Shown here in pieces: positions 8,482-17,039 of a stretch of DNA of 64,000 nt; position 1 is the stretch's first letter, and each line of letters begins with the position of its first letter. The stretch comes from Sphingobacteriia bacterium RIFOXYC2_FULL_35_18. Lineage in GTDB: Bacteria > Bacteroidota > Bacteroidia > Chitinophagales > Chitinophagaceae. Below the pieces are notes generated by a model that ran no database searches, was not told the origin of the DNA, and was given only the letters and a program-made list of their open reading frames with translations. The stretch is taken from the NCBI GenBank assembly GCA_001829005.1, contig MIAG01000001.1, forward strand, positions 1,083,007-1,147,006, read 5' to 3'. Made by a program: the position numbers and the translations under genes.

Positions 8482-10467
8482 ATGATACACTTCAAAAATA
8501 ATCATTCAAAAACAGTCTTCTTGCTGTTTGGATTACTCATCAGCTTTACAGCATTATTTGCACAAACAGAACAAAGAGTACAACCAAAATGGTGGTTTGG
8601 ATATTCTGTTGCAGCAAATATTAATCAATACAATGGAACAACCCAAATGTTGAATGCAAGTACAACAGTACCTACTGCATTTCATAAAGGCAAAAGCGTT
8701 CGTCCTTACGCTTCTTTCTTATTGGAGTATCGACCAAATAAAGTGGTAGGGTTTATGTTAAACCTAGCATATGATAATAGAAGTGCCCGATTTAATCAAG
8801 TGATGGCACCATGTAATTGTCCTGCTGATTTATCTACCAATTTGAGTTATTTCTCTATTGAGCCTAGTTTGAGATTGGCGCCATTTTCCTCTGCATTTTA
8901 TTTATTTGCAGGTCCTACAATTGGTATCAATATCAATAAAGATTTTGTATATGTTCAAGACAAACAAGTAGACCAACGCGGAGACTTTAGTGATATTAGA
9001 AAAACAATGCTCTCTGCACAAGCGGGTGCAGGTATTGATATCCCCTTGTCTAAAAAAAGCAATACGAGCCAAGTTACCTTATCTCCTTTTGCCTCTTTTC
9101 AAACAAATTTATTTCAAGCTCCTAGAACCGTTGAAACATGGGATATGTACACCATTAGAGCTGGCTTAGCTTTAAAGTTTGGAAAAGTTGCAGCAGCAGC
9201 TCCTCTAAAACAAACACCAGCAGCTCCTATTGAAACGGTAAGAGTTGTTACAGTAAAAGAACCCAATTTGCAGTTTTCTGTTAGAGCGCCAAAAATTGTA
9301 CCAGCAGAAAGACAAGTTAAAGAAATGTTTCCTTTGCGCAACTCAGTCTTCTTTAATATGGGTTCAAGCGAAATACCAAGCAGGTATATTCAGTTAGGAA
9401 AGAACGAGTCTATTAATTTTAAAGAATCAGAATTACAAGAACAACAACCTGCTAATTTAAATAAAGGAAGGTCTGCACGTCAACTAAATGTTTATTATAA
9501 TATTTTAAACATCATGGGCGATAGAATGCGTAACAACCCTAATACCAGTATTATGTTAACAGGGGCTTCAGATAATAATCCTACAGAAGGAAAATTGATG
9601 GCAGAAAATATTAAACAATATCTAGTAAATAACTATGATATAGATCCATCAAGAATCACCACTGATGGTAGAGATAAGCCAGTGATTCCTTCTGAACAAC
9701 CTGGAGGAACAAAGCAGCTAGATTTATTAAGAGAAGGAGATAGAAGAGTGGATATTACTAGTACATCTTCGGCTATGCTACTTGAAGTGGGTGGTGCAAC
9801 TTCTCCATTTTTAAAGCCTGTACAAATTAAGACATACCAAGAAGACCCATTAGATACCCATGTTATTTTTACTAATAAAGGCGCAACAGAGTTGTTGAAT
9901 TCTTGGAGGGTTGAATTGAAGGACGAATCTGGTGTAATTAAAAATTATGGTCCGTATTATTTAGATCAGGGTTCAGTTTCTGGAAAAACTGTTCTTGGAA
10001 ATAGTGCATCTAAAAATTATCAAGTAACCATGTTTGGTACTACCAAGTCTGGTGATATAATTAAAAAAGAAAGCTCTGTAAGTGTTGCTAAATCTGAAAG
10101 TTTAAAACAAGAAGGATTACGTTACAGTATACTATTTGATTTTGATAAAGCAGATGCAATTGCTGCGTATGAAAAATTTCTTACAGAGGTAGTTGCTCCA
10201 TTAATTCCTGATAATGGAACCGCAATCATTCACGGACATACAGATATTATTGGTGAAGAAAAATACAACCATGAGTTGTCTCATAATAGAGCAGAAACAA
10301 CAAAGATTATATTGGAGCGTGCTACCAATAGATTAGGTATACGTAATGTAAAATTTGAAGTGTATGGCTTTGGTGCAGAAGCATCTAATGCGCCATTCGA
10401 AAATAAGTATCCAGAAGAACGTTTCTATAATAGAACGGTTATCATAGATATTATCCCAGGTAATTAA
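8482..10467 (+). CDS. OmpA-family outer-membrane protein with two OmpA-like segments
   Basis: A 661-residue protein with a Sec signal peptide ending near LFAQ. Residues of roughly 30-230 look like an outer-membrane beta-barrel of the porin-like type (WWFGYSVAANINQY, aromatic-rich strands). An Ala/Pro linker follows near 235-250. One OmpA-like segment lies at about 350-425 (SIMLTGASDNNPTEG through DRRVDI). A second, canonical one lies at about 545-660 (YSILFDFDKADA, GHTDIIGEEKYN, LSHNRAE, FYNRTVIIDI). The canonical domain retains the Asp and Arg expected for binding diaminopimelate of peptidoglycan; in the first the Arg position looks substituted. It likely tethers the outer membrane to the cell wall. 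It follows the ice-binding lipoprotein closely and ends at a terminator at 10500, so the two may be co-transcribed. Confidence 0.88.
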   Translation: MIHFKNNHSKTVFLLFGLLISFTALFAQTEQRVQPKWWFGYSVAANINQYNGTTQMLNASTTVPTAFHKGKSVRPYASFLLEYRPNKVVGFMLNLAYDNRSARFNQVMAPCNCPADLSTNLSYFSIEPSLRLAPFSSAFYLFAGPTIGININKDFVYVQDKQVDQRGDFSDIRKTMLSAQAGAGIDIPLSKKSNTSQVTLSPFASFQTNLFQAPRTVETWDMYTIRAGLALKFGKVAAAAPLKQTPAAPIETVRVVTVKEPNLQFSVRAPKIVPAERQVKEMFPLRNSVFFNMGSSEIPSRYIQLGKNESINFKESELQEQQPANLNKGRSARQLNVYYNILNIMGDRMRNNPNTSIMLTGASDNNPTEGKLMAENIKQYLVNNYDIDPSRITTDGRDKPVIPSEQPGGTKQLDLLREGDRRVDITSTSSAMLLEVGGATSPFLKPVQIKTYQEDPLDTHVIFTNKGATELLNSWRVELKDESGVIKNYGPYYLDQGSVSGKTVLGNSASKNYQVTMFGTTKSGDIIKKESSVSVAKSESLKQEGLRYSILFDFDKADAIAAYEKFLTEVVAPLIPDNGTAIIHGHTDIIGEEKYNHELSHNRAETTKIILERATNRLGIRNVKFEVYGFGAEASNAPFENKYPEERFYNRTVIIDIIPGN

Positions 10468-10499
10468 AGATTGTTTAGCACAGTTTGTTGATTGAGGGC

Positions 10500-10531
10500 A
10501 CCCTTGTTACACGTTGTAGCAAGGGTTTTTT
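10500..10531 (+). terminator. Rho-independent terminator after the OmpA-family gene
   Basis: An 11-base-pair hairpin pairs 10500-10510 with 10516-10526 (ACCCTTG against CAAGGGT, then one G-T wobble and three more pairs) around the loop ACGTT. A run of six T follows at once. It serves the plus-strand OmpA gene; on the minus strand no T run follows the stem. The T run touches the stop codon of the convergent P-type ATPase gene. Confidence 0.85.
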
Positions 10532-13031
10532 ATTTCCATCTTTTAATTAGCTTAACCAACTCATACCATAGAACAGATATACTTCCAATGGCAAAACAAA
10601 TACTTAACTGTTGAATGCTAATAGCAGAGAAGTCAAAAAATATTGCTAAGGGTTTTATATATATCAATGAAAGCAACAATAAAAGGGTAATTATAATCAT
10701 TCCCAATACTAAATTATTCTTATACCCGATAGTAGTGATGATGGAATAATAGAATGATCGGTTAATTAGGGTTAAAAATATATTAGCAAAAACGAGGGTA
10801 CTAAAAACCATTGTTCTAGTAGTATTTAGATCTAATAATATATCTACTGCATATTGATAAATATACAAGGTTCCTGCAGTAATGGCAAGACCTTGTGCCA
10901 AGCTGGTTGTTAGTTCTTTCCAACTAAAAAAAGTGCTGGTAAATGGCCTTGGCGATTGTGCCATTGTGTTTTTTTCCATTGGCTCATTTTCATAAATGAT
11001 AGAACAGGTTGGTCCCATGATTAGTTCAAGAAAAATCACATGCACAGGTGTAAATATATTTGGATACAACCATCCAAGTGCAAGCGGAATAAATACTGTT
11101 AAAACAATTGGAATATGAATTGAAATAATATATTGGATGGCTTTTTTTAAGTTTGTATAGATTTTTCTTCCCATTGCCACCGCATCCACCATTTTAGCTA
11201 AATCATCATCAATTAAAATTAGCGAAGCAGCTTGTTTGGCAATTTCAGTTCCTTTTTTACCCATAGCAATACCTATATGAGCTGCTTTTAAGGCAGGTCC
11301 ATCATTAACACCATCTCCAGTCATTGCAACTATATCGTTGTTGCTTTTTAATGCATTAATAATTTTTAACTTGGCTTCAGGAAACATTCGGGTAAAAATA
11401 TTGATTTCAGCCACTTTTATTTTAAGTTCATTGTCAGATAGCAGCATGAGTTCATCTCCGCTTATTTGCTTTTCTGCACCTTTAAATCCAATTTTTTTGG
11501 CAATAGTGGTTGTAGTTGCAGCATTGTCACCAGTAATAATTTTAACCTGTATCCCTGCCTTATAAAACTGATTTAAAACCAGTGCCATATTTTCTTTTGG
11601 AGGGTCATAAAATGCAATAACCCCCTTTAATTCAAAAAGAAAATCTTGTTGTTTAGCCGGAAAATTATTGCCAGAAAATAGCGCTTCTCCTACTGCTAGT
11701 ACCCTGTATCCGGCAGAAGTAAATTCATTGATGGCATTTTGAGTGGCTATTCTTGTTTCACTATTTGCATTAGAGCAAGCTAGAATAGCTTCTGGTGCAC
11801 CCTTTGAGGCAATAATTTTTTTTCCTTCCGCATTTTCAAAAATATGTGTCATCATTGGGGGTCTCCCTTCTAATGGATATTCATGAATCATTTTATACAA
11901 AGGACGTTCATCTATTTTGTTGCTTTCTTTGTAAAGTTGATGCAAGGTTAATTCCATTGGATCAAAAGGGATGGGCTCGCTTGCCCACATAGCTATATCA
12001 ATTAATGGCTGATTTTCTGCCTCGTTAAGATTTATTTGCTCCGGTAAAAAAGATTTTTGTGTGGCTGCATTATAAATGGCAGCAATGCTCATTTTGTTTT
12101 CGGTAAGTGTGCCAGTTTTATCTGTGCATATAACTGTTGCACTGCCTAGTGTTTCAACGGTTTTCATTTGTTTTACCACAATCCCCATTTTCATTAGTCT
12201 CCATGCACCCAATGCCATAAATGTGGTAAATGCAACAGGAATTTCTTCGGGCAATATACTCATTGCCAAAGTGAGCGCTTGTAATAAGCTATTAAGTAAG
12301 TCTTTATTAATTTTAAAATTGATGAACCAGACTACTAAAAAAACAATAGCACCTATGATGGCCATATTTCGAACAAATCGATTGATTTGTTTTTCTAAAG
12401 GTGTTTTCTCTTCTACTATAGACTCCAAACTTTTCCCAATTTTGCCTAGCTTAGAATCGTTGCCAATTGCAGTAATTTGGGCTATTGCTAAACCTGCCAC
12501 AGCATAAGTGCCTCTATATATTTGATTGTCGTTGCTGTTATTGCTCTTGCTTACCGCGAAAGTTTCTCCAGTTAGAATGGATTCATTCACCAAAAAGTCG
12601 TTGGATTGAATAATTAAGCCATCTGCCGAAACTGAATTACCTTCTTCAATTAATAGATAATCGCCAATAACTAGTTCGTCTACATGAATTGATACAATTT
12701 CTTTATTGCGAACAACTTTACAAAATGGCTGCGTAAATTCTTCCAGTTTTTGAAGAGCTTGTTTACTTCTAGCATCTTGGTATAAGGAAATAGCAGCCAC
12801 TAGTAAAATAGCACCCGCTAAAAAAAGTCCGTCGCCTACATTTCCCGTTATAAAATAAATGGATGCTGCAACCAATAATAAAATGACCATAGGTTCTTTA
12901 AAAATGCTTTTAAGTGCATCTAAAAAACCATTATTCTGTTTAAATGATAGCTGGTTGTTTCCAAACTGCTTTCTTGCAATAAGAACTTCCTGGTCTGAAA
13001 GCCCTTCTATATTAAATGGAGCTATTGGCAT
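10530..13031 (-). CDS. Cation-translocating P-type ATPase (P2-like, specificity unknown)
   Basis: An 833-residue inner-membrane pump. It has a short N-terminal cation-ATPase domain, the actuator motif LTGE near residue 154, the phosphorylation motif CTDKTGTLT with Asp304, and the hinge motif TGDGVNDGPAL. About ten membrane segments are visible. The TM4 motif reads PEEIP (residues 261-265) where calcium pumps have PEGLP. TM6 reads ELIMGPTCS near residue 670, where SERCA-type pumps have NLVTDGLP, so the usual calcium ligands of TM6 are absent by my alignment. ATP hydrolysis coupled to cation transport is secure; the ion is not. It is the last gene of the minus-strand run that begins with the AraC regulator at 17600, 77 bases downstream of the small membrane peptide gene. 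Confidence 0.9.
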   Translation of the reverse strand: MPIAPFNIEGLSDQEVLIARKQFGNNQLSFKQNNGFLDALKSIFKEPMVILLLVAASIYFITGNVGDGLFLAGAILLVAAISLYQDARSKQALQKLEEFTQPFCKVVRNKEIVSIHVDELVIGDYLLIEEGNSVSADGLIIQSNDFLVNESILTGETFAVSKSNNSNDNQIYRGTYAVAGLAIAQITAIGNDSKLGKIGKSLESIVEEKTPLEKQINRFVRNMAIIGAIVFLVVWFINFKINKDLLNSLLQALTLAMSILPEEIPVAFTTFMALGAWRLMKMGIVVKQMKTVETLGSATVICTDKTGTLTENKMSIAAIYNAATQKSFLPEQINLNEAENQPLIDIAMWASEPIPFDPMELTLHQLYKESNKIDERPLYKMIHEYPLEGRPPMMTHIFENAEGKKIIASKGAPEAILACSNANSETRIATQNAINEFTSAGYRVLAVGEALFSGNNFPAKQQDFLFELKGVIAFYDPPKENMALVLNQFYKAGIQVKIITGDNAATTTTIAKKIGFKGAEKQISGDELMLLSDNELKIKVAEINIFTRMFPEAKLKIINALKSNNDIVAMTGDGVNDGPALKAAHIGIAMGKKGTEIAKQAASLILIDDDLAKMVDAVAMGRKIYTNLKKAIQYIISIHIPIVLTVFIPLALGWLYPNIFTPVHVIFLELIMGPTCSIIYENEPMEKNTMAQSPRPFTSTFFSWKELTTSLAQGLAITAGTLYIYQYAVDILLDLNTTRTMVFSTLVFANIFLTLINRSFYYSIITTIGYKNNLVLGMIIITLLLLLSLIYIKPLAIFFDFSAISIQQLSICFAIGSISVLWYELVKLIKRWK

Positions 13032-13108
13032 AAAAGAGTATTATTCCAAAGATAAATCATCTGATAGTATATACTTCAGAACAAATCTCTTGTAACCAAC
13101 CCTTTTAT

Positions 13109-13264
13109 TTACAAAGGACTTTTACCCCTAATAACTCTTAGTAGTATTGCAATGATGGCTATCACTAATAGAATATGAATTATACCACCAGTATGATATC
13201 CAAAATATCCTATGGCCCAAAGTATGATTAGTATAACTGCAACGGTGTATAGAAGATTACTCAT
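13109..13264 (-). CDS. Lmo0937-type small membrane protein (51 residues)
   Basis: This short frame begins with ATG at 13264 and encodes 51 residues. It has two hydrophobic helices joined by a turn GYFGYHTGGIIH, and ends RVIRGKSPL. The arrangement (LLYTVAVILIILWAIGYF first, then a His, then a second helix) matches the short lmo0937/DUF5670 membrane peptides that are common beside stress genes. It sits 10 bases downstream of the glycosyltransferase gene and 77 bases upstream of the P-type ATPase on the same strand. No biochemical function is known to me for the family. The identification rests on size, topology and sequence pattern. Confidence 0.8.
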   Translation of the reverse strand: MSNLLYTVAVILIILWAIGYFGYHTGGIIHILLVIAIIAILLRVIRGKSPL

Positions 13265-13274
13265 ATTAATTTTT

Positions 13275-15569
13275 TTAATTGGTGAAAAAATCGTGCTTAG
13301 AAATAGTAAGTCTAGACATTAGATAACTTAATGTTGATTCTGCCCCTTGGTTTAGGTTTACATAGCTGTCTTCAAGTCCATCGTAACAGCCACCTGTGCA
13401 AGGATTGTAAATAATTTCATTTAAATGGTTTCTTCCTTGAAACCAGTCAAAGGCAATTTTCATTTTGTCTTTATAATGTGCAGCGTGAAATTCATTATAA
13501 AAGCTGTTTAATGAAAGGATGGTATAAGCTACATCAATGGGTTGTTCTCCACCAACTAAATTGCAGTTTACACCAGTTACTTTGTTATGCCAGTTTTTGT
13601 TAGAAATAACATGTATGCCTGTTTCCGTAAAAATCTGACTTAATAAAAATTGAAAACTTTCTTTTGCAGTTTTCTTGAATTTTTCGTTTCCTGTAGCTTT
13701 CCATGCATTTAGCATTGCTTCAGGTAATAAACTATTTGCATAGGTTAAATAACATTCAAACCATGCCCATTTTGGAGATGACTCGTGTAAATACATTTGG
13801 TAAATCCTATTTGCTAATATGTTAATAGTATCATATGCTTCTTGGTTAACATTGTTTTGAAGGCTGTAGCTCAACCCTTTAATAATGAAAGCCATTGATC
13901 TAGTAGAATGAATAGTGTTTAAATGAGCAATAGATTTATTCAGTATTATTCTAGCTTTAGCCACTAAATTTTGGGGAAGTATCTTTTCTAACCCAATAAA
14001 ATAGCCCAATGCCCAAATTGCTCTTCCGTTTGCATCGTCTAAATTACATTGTTCATTTTCGATGGTAAATTCTTTAAACTGATTTACATAATTTAAAAAA
14101 TCACCATTTTCTTGCTGACAAAAAGCTATGAAATCTAAGTATATTTCTATTAAATAAAGTTGTTCAAAATGGCGAGTATTTTCAAAATACATTGCCATAG
14201 TAAGTAACGCCCTTGCATTGTCGTCTAATGTATAGCCTGAAGTTAAATCTGGTTTATTTAAAACAGCAAATTGTATAATACCAAAGTTGGTTGTTAATTT
14301 TTTAAGATGATGTAAATTAATAGGAGGGATACTGAAATTTAAATGGAGGTCTGCTTGAATGGTTTCTTTAAAAACATGTGCATGTTTTAACGCACTATTT
14401 TCCCATGCAGTGGAAGCTAGTTTATGAATTCCATTTATACTAAATTCCTCCCTTTTGGCGTCATTGTATAATAAAGATATAATTGCAGATGACAATTGTT
14501 CGCTGTTATTAAAGTCTACAATTATGCCTGTATTATTGGCTAATACTTCTAATGCGTGTGGAATTGCAGTAGCAATAATAGGACAACCACTACTAATTGC
14601 ATAGGAGAATGTTCCGCTAACTGCTTGATTTGGATTGTTAGATGTAAATAAGTAAATATCTGTTAACTGTAAATATTCTAAGAGTTCTGGAAGCTCTAGG
14701 AATTTATTTATAAAACGAACATGATCTTCTAAATGTAATTGCTTTATTTTAAGTTTAAGCGATTCACGATAAGACTCACCGTCAATCTTAACAACTCCTG
14801 GATGTGTAATTCCAATAATTAAGAAAAGTACTTCAGGTTCCTTTATAATTATTCCAGTTAGCGCATCTAGCGTTGTTTCAATACTTTTTCCAGAATTTAA
14901 TAATCCAAATGTTGAAAGTATTTTTCTCCCTTGCAAGCCATGTTTTTTCTTTAATTGTAGCTTATCGGTATGCCTAACTAAGTGTGTTCCATGGCTAATG
15001 ATATGAATATTAGTTGGGTCAATTACATAATCTTCATATAGAATAGTTGCTGCATTTTTTGTCATCACAATTGTTTTGATAGATGCGTTTAACATCAATT
15101 GGATGTATTCTTTTAAAGCATTACTAGGTTTTCCTAATACTGTATGCAAAGCAATAATAACGGGCTTTGATAGTGACTGAAGAAACGTTTGAAATAGGCT
15201 ATCATAACCATGATAAAAGCCAAATTCATGTTGTACAATAATTAATTGAACTTGCTCACTTGTATTTAATTGGTTGGCTAATTGAATATAATTTTCAGCT
15301 TTGCTGGTATCTAATTTGTATTTTACCTCTGAAGGATAGGAATAAGTGACGTTTTCTTGCTCAAGTGCGCATATATGTAATGAAAAAGATCGGTAAAATT
15401 TATTATTTAAAGAATTATACAAATCATTTGCATAAGTAGCTATGCCGCATTCTCTTGGCGGGTAAGAAGTAATCATTACTAATATTGGTAATTCAACTTG
15501 TTTAGTAGCAACAAAAAGATTTTCTTTTTTAAGTTCAATGGGTATAATATGTTCTAATAATGCATCCAT
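13275..15569 (-). CDS. GT4-type glycosyltransferase fused to a C-terminal alpha/alpha-toroid domain
   Basis: A 764-residue probable cytoplasmic protein. Residues of about 28-400 form a GT-B glycosyltransferase. The N-terminal motif SYPPRECGIATYANDL and the sugar-nucleotide region STFGLLNSGKSIE (219-231) are present, but the usual EX7E motif is replaced by QAVSGTFSYA (315-324). Residues of about 420-764 form a second domain beginning near GYTLDDNARALL, with repeated helical segments and WAW and GGEQPIDVAY stretches, resembling (alpha/alpha)-barrel glycoside-processing domains. The stop is one base from the start region of the GH130 gene, so both are translated from one message. Joint synthesis and trimming of a stress-related glycan is my inference. 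Donor and acceptor are unknown. Confidence 0.85.
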   Translation of the reverse strand: MDALLEHIIPIELKKENLFVATKQVELPILVMITSYPPRECGIATYANDLYNSLNNKFYRSFSLHICALEQENVTYSYPSEVKYKLDTSKAENYIQLANQLNTSEQVQLIIVQHEFGFYHGYDSLFQTFLQSLSKPVIIALHTVLGKPSNALKEYIQLMLNASIKTIVMTKNAATILYEDYVIDPTNIHIISHGTHLVRHTDKLQLKKKHGLQGRKILSTFGLLNSGKSIETTLDALTGIIIKEPEVLFLIIGITHPGVVKIDGESYRESLKLKIKQLHLEDHVRFINKFLELPELLEYLQLTDIYLFTSNNPNQAVSGTFSYAISSGCPIIATAIPHALEVLANNTGIIVDFNNSEQLSSAIISLLYNDAKREEFSINGIHKLASTAWENSALKHAHVFKETIQADLHLNFSIPPINLHHLKKLTTNFGIIQFAVLNKPDLTSGYTLDDNARALLTMAMYFENTRHFEQLYLIEIYLDFIAFCQQENGDFLNYVNQFKEFTIENEQCNLDDANGRAIWALGYFIGLEKILPQNLVAKARIILNKSIAHLNTIHSTRSMAFIIKGLSYSLQNNVNQEAYDTINILANRIYQMYLHESSPKWAWFECYLTYANSLLPEAMLNAWKATGNEKFKKTAKESFQFLLSQIFTETGIHVISNKNWHNKVTGVNCNLVGGEQPIDVAYTILSLNSFYNEFHAAHYKDKMKIAFDWFQGRNHLNEIIYNPCTGGCYDGLEDSYVNLNQGAESTLSYLMSRLTISKHDFFTN

Positions 15570-15570
15570 A

Positions 15571-16602
15571 TTATATTTTATAACGAAGAAGTTCTTCTAT
15601 TAATTCATTTATATTGGTGGAAGCACATCCAATTCTTTCATCTGCAGCACCATAGTATATATATAGCGTACTGTCTTCTACAATTGCTCCTGAAGGGAAG
15701 CAAACATTATTTACAATTCCTTTTATTTCCCATAATTCTTTTGGTTGAAATAATGGGTAAGGTAATCTAGCTATTTCTATATGTGGATTGTCGAGTTCAA
15801 ATAATGCAGCACAAGACGAGTAAATATATCCCTCTACCTCATCGTGAACGCCATGGTATATTATTAGCCATCCTTTTGTTGTTTTGATTGGAGGGCAACC
15901 ACCGCCCACATAACTAATTTCGTGGGTATGTTTAGGACTAATCATGATGCAATCTTGAAAATGCATAAAATAGTCAATCCAGAAACTGCTTGTTAAATCA
16001 GCCAATTCTTTTACTCTCGTAATTAAAATATCTGGCTTTATTCTATGCATAAAATAGAAATAGCCATTAATTTTTTCCGAAAAAAAAATTAGGTTTTTGT
16101 CCCAAAGTAGAAAATTGGTATCTAATTGCCCATGACTTTTCCAGTGCTCATTGTATCTAAGGTATTTTTCGTTGATGTCCTTTTTAGTTTCTGCTAGTTT
16201 ACTGAAATTGGGGTAAGTTAGTTTAGGAACAATAACCCCCTTTTTAGTAAATGTTTTTAAATCGTTGCTCACTAATAATGCGCCCAATGCATTTACACCA
16301 TCGTATGCTGTATATGTCATCATGAATTCATCATTGATCAAAACAATTCTTGGATCTTCCATCCCGTTTTTTTCATAAGGATGTTCGGGAATAAGGATTG
16401 GATTGTCCATTCTGGTACCGACTTCAGTAGGATGGTTGAGCGAGCAATATCCAATGGTTGAATAGTTGCCTTTGCCAACTGCTCTATAAAAAAGATGAAT
16501 CTCTCCATTGTGTTTTATTACAGCTGGATTTAATACACCTTCGCACTCAAAGTTGGTTTCTCTTTTTTCAAGGATAATGCCGTGTTTATAAACAGTTATC
16601 AT
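15571..16602 (-). CDS. GH130-family mannoside phosphorylase or hydrolase-like enzyme
   Basis: A 343-residue five-bladed beta-propeller enzyme of family GH130. The family motifs appear in order: NPAVIKHNGEIHLFYRAVG (25-43), the catalytic-type GMEDPRIV near 80-87, TYTAYDG (97-102), GGGCPPIKTTKGWLIIYHG, and the C-terminal YYGAADERIGCAST. GH130 enzymes phosphorolyse or hydrolyse beta-mannosides; from sequence alone I cannot say which. The gene overlaps the cupin gene by 4 bases and is followed one base later by the GT4-toroid gene, so a common operon is clear. No signal peptide is present, in keeping with intracellular action. Confidence 0.9.
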   Translation of the reverse strand: MITVYKHGIILEKRETNFECEGVLNPAVIKHNGEIHLFYRAVGKGNYSTIGYCSLNHPTEVGTRMDNPILIPEHPYEKNGMEDPRIVLINDEFMMTYTAYDGVNALGALLVSNDLKTFTKKGVIVPKLTYPNFSKLAETKKDINEKYLRYNEHWKSHGQLDTNFLLWDKNLIFFSEKINGYFYFMHRIKPDILITRVKELADLTSSFWIDYFMHFQDCIMISPKHTHEISYVGGGCPPIKTTKGWLIIYHGVHDEVEGYIYSSCAALFELDNPHIEIARLPYPLFQPKELWEIKGIVNNVCFPSGAIVEDSTLYIYYGAADERIGCASTNINELIEELLRYKI

Positions 16603-16964
16603 ACTTGGTCGTATCCACTTTTAATAATAGTTTGAATGAGCTTGAAACGGCCATTGGGTTTAATGGTATTGGCAGAATGAGCAGGAATGACGAGTGACTC
16701 ACCCGTTTTAAGTATTTGATTTTTGCCATCAATAACAAGTTCTGCTTGTCCTTCAATTAACTGAATAAATGTATCGAAAGGAGTCTTTTTTTCTGTCAAC
16801 CCTTCTCCACTATCAAAAGACATTACACTGATATTTCCTGTAGACTTTCTTAGTATGGTCTTAATCACTACCGAATTAGGTATATATTCAATTATTTCAA
16901 CGGTTATATACACTTTTGATTTTTCAATTTCACTGATTTCTTTTTCACTTAGTTTCGGTAGCAT
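16599..16964 (-). CDS. Small cupin-fold protein
   Basis: A 121-residue single-domain cupin. The barrel is seen in VSVMSF-type strands, then FIQLIEGQAELVIDGKNQIL, GESLVIPAHSANTIKP and a final strand FKLIQTII. The two canonical His clusters of metal cupins are poorly preserved: the first reads TEKKTP and the second PAHSAN, so metal binding is uncertain. The stop overlaps the start of the GH130 gene by 4 bases (ATGA type). It is 75 bases downstream of the AraC-type regulator. AraC proteins often carry their own cupin sensor; here the cupin is a separate polypeptide and could be a small-molecule sensor or isomerase. The actual role is unknown. Confidence 0.75.
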   Translation of the reverse strand: MLPKLSEKEISEIEKSKVYITVEIIEYIPNSVVIKTILRKSTGNISVMSFDSGEGLTEKKTPFDTFIQLIEGQAELVIDGKNQILKTGESLVIPAHSANTIKPNGRFKLIQTIIKSGYDQV

Positions 16965-17039
16965 TTGAGTTGTTTTTGGTAAAGTTTCAGAATTAGAAAT
17001 TTTTATTTATTATACTATTGTTAATAAAACTTGCATTTT

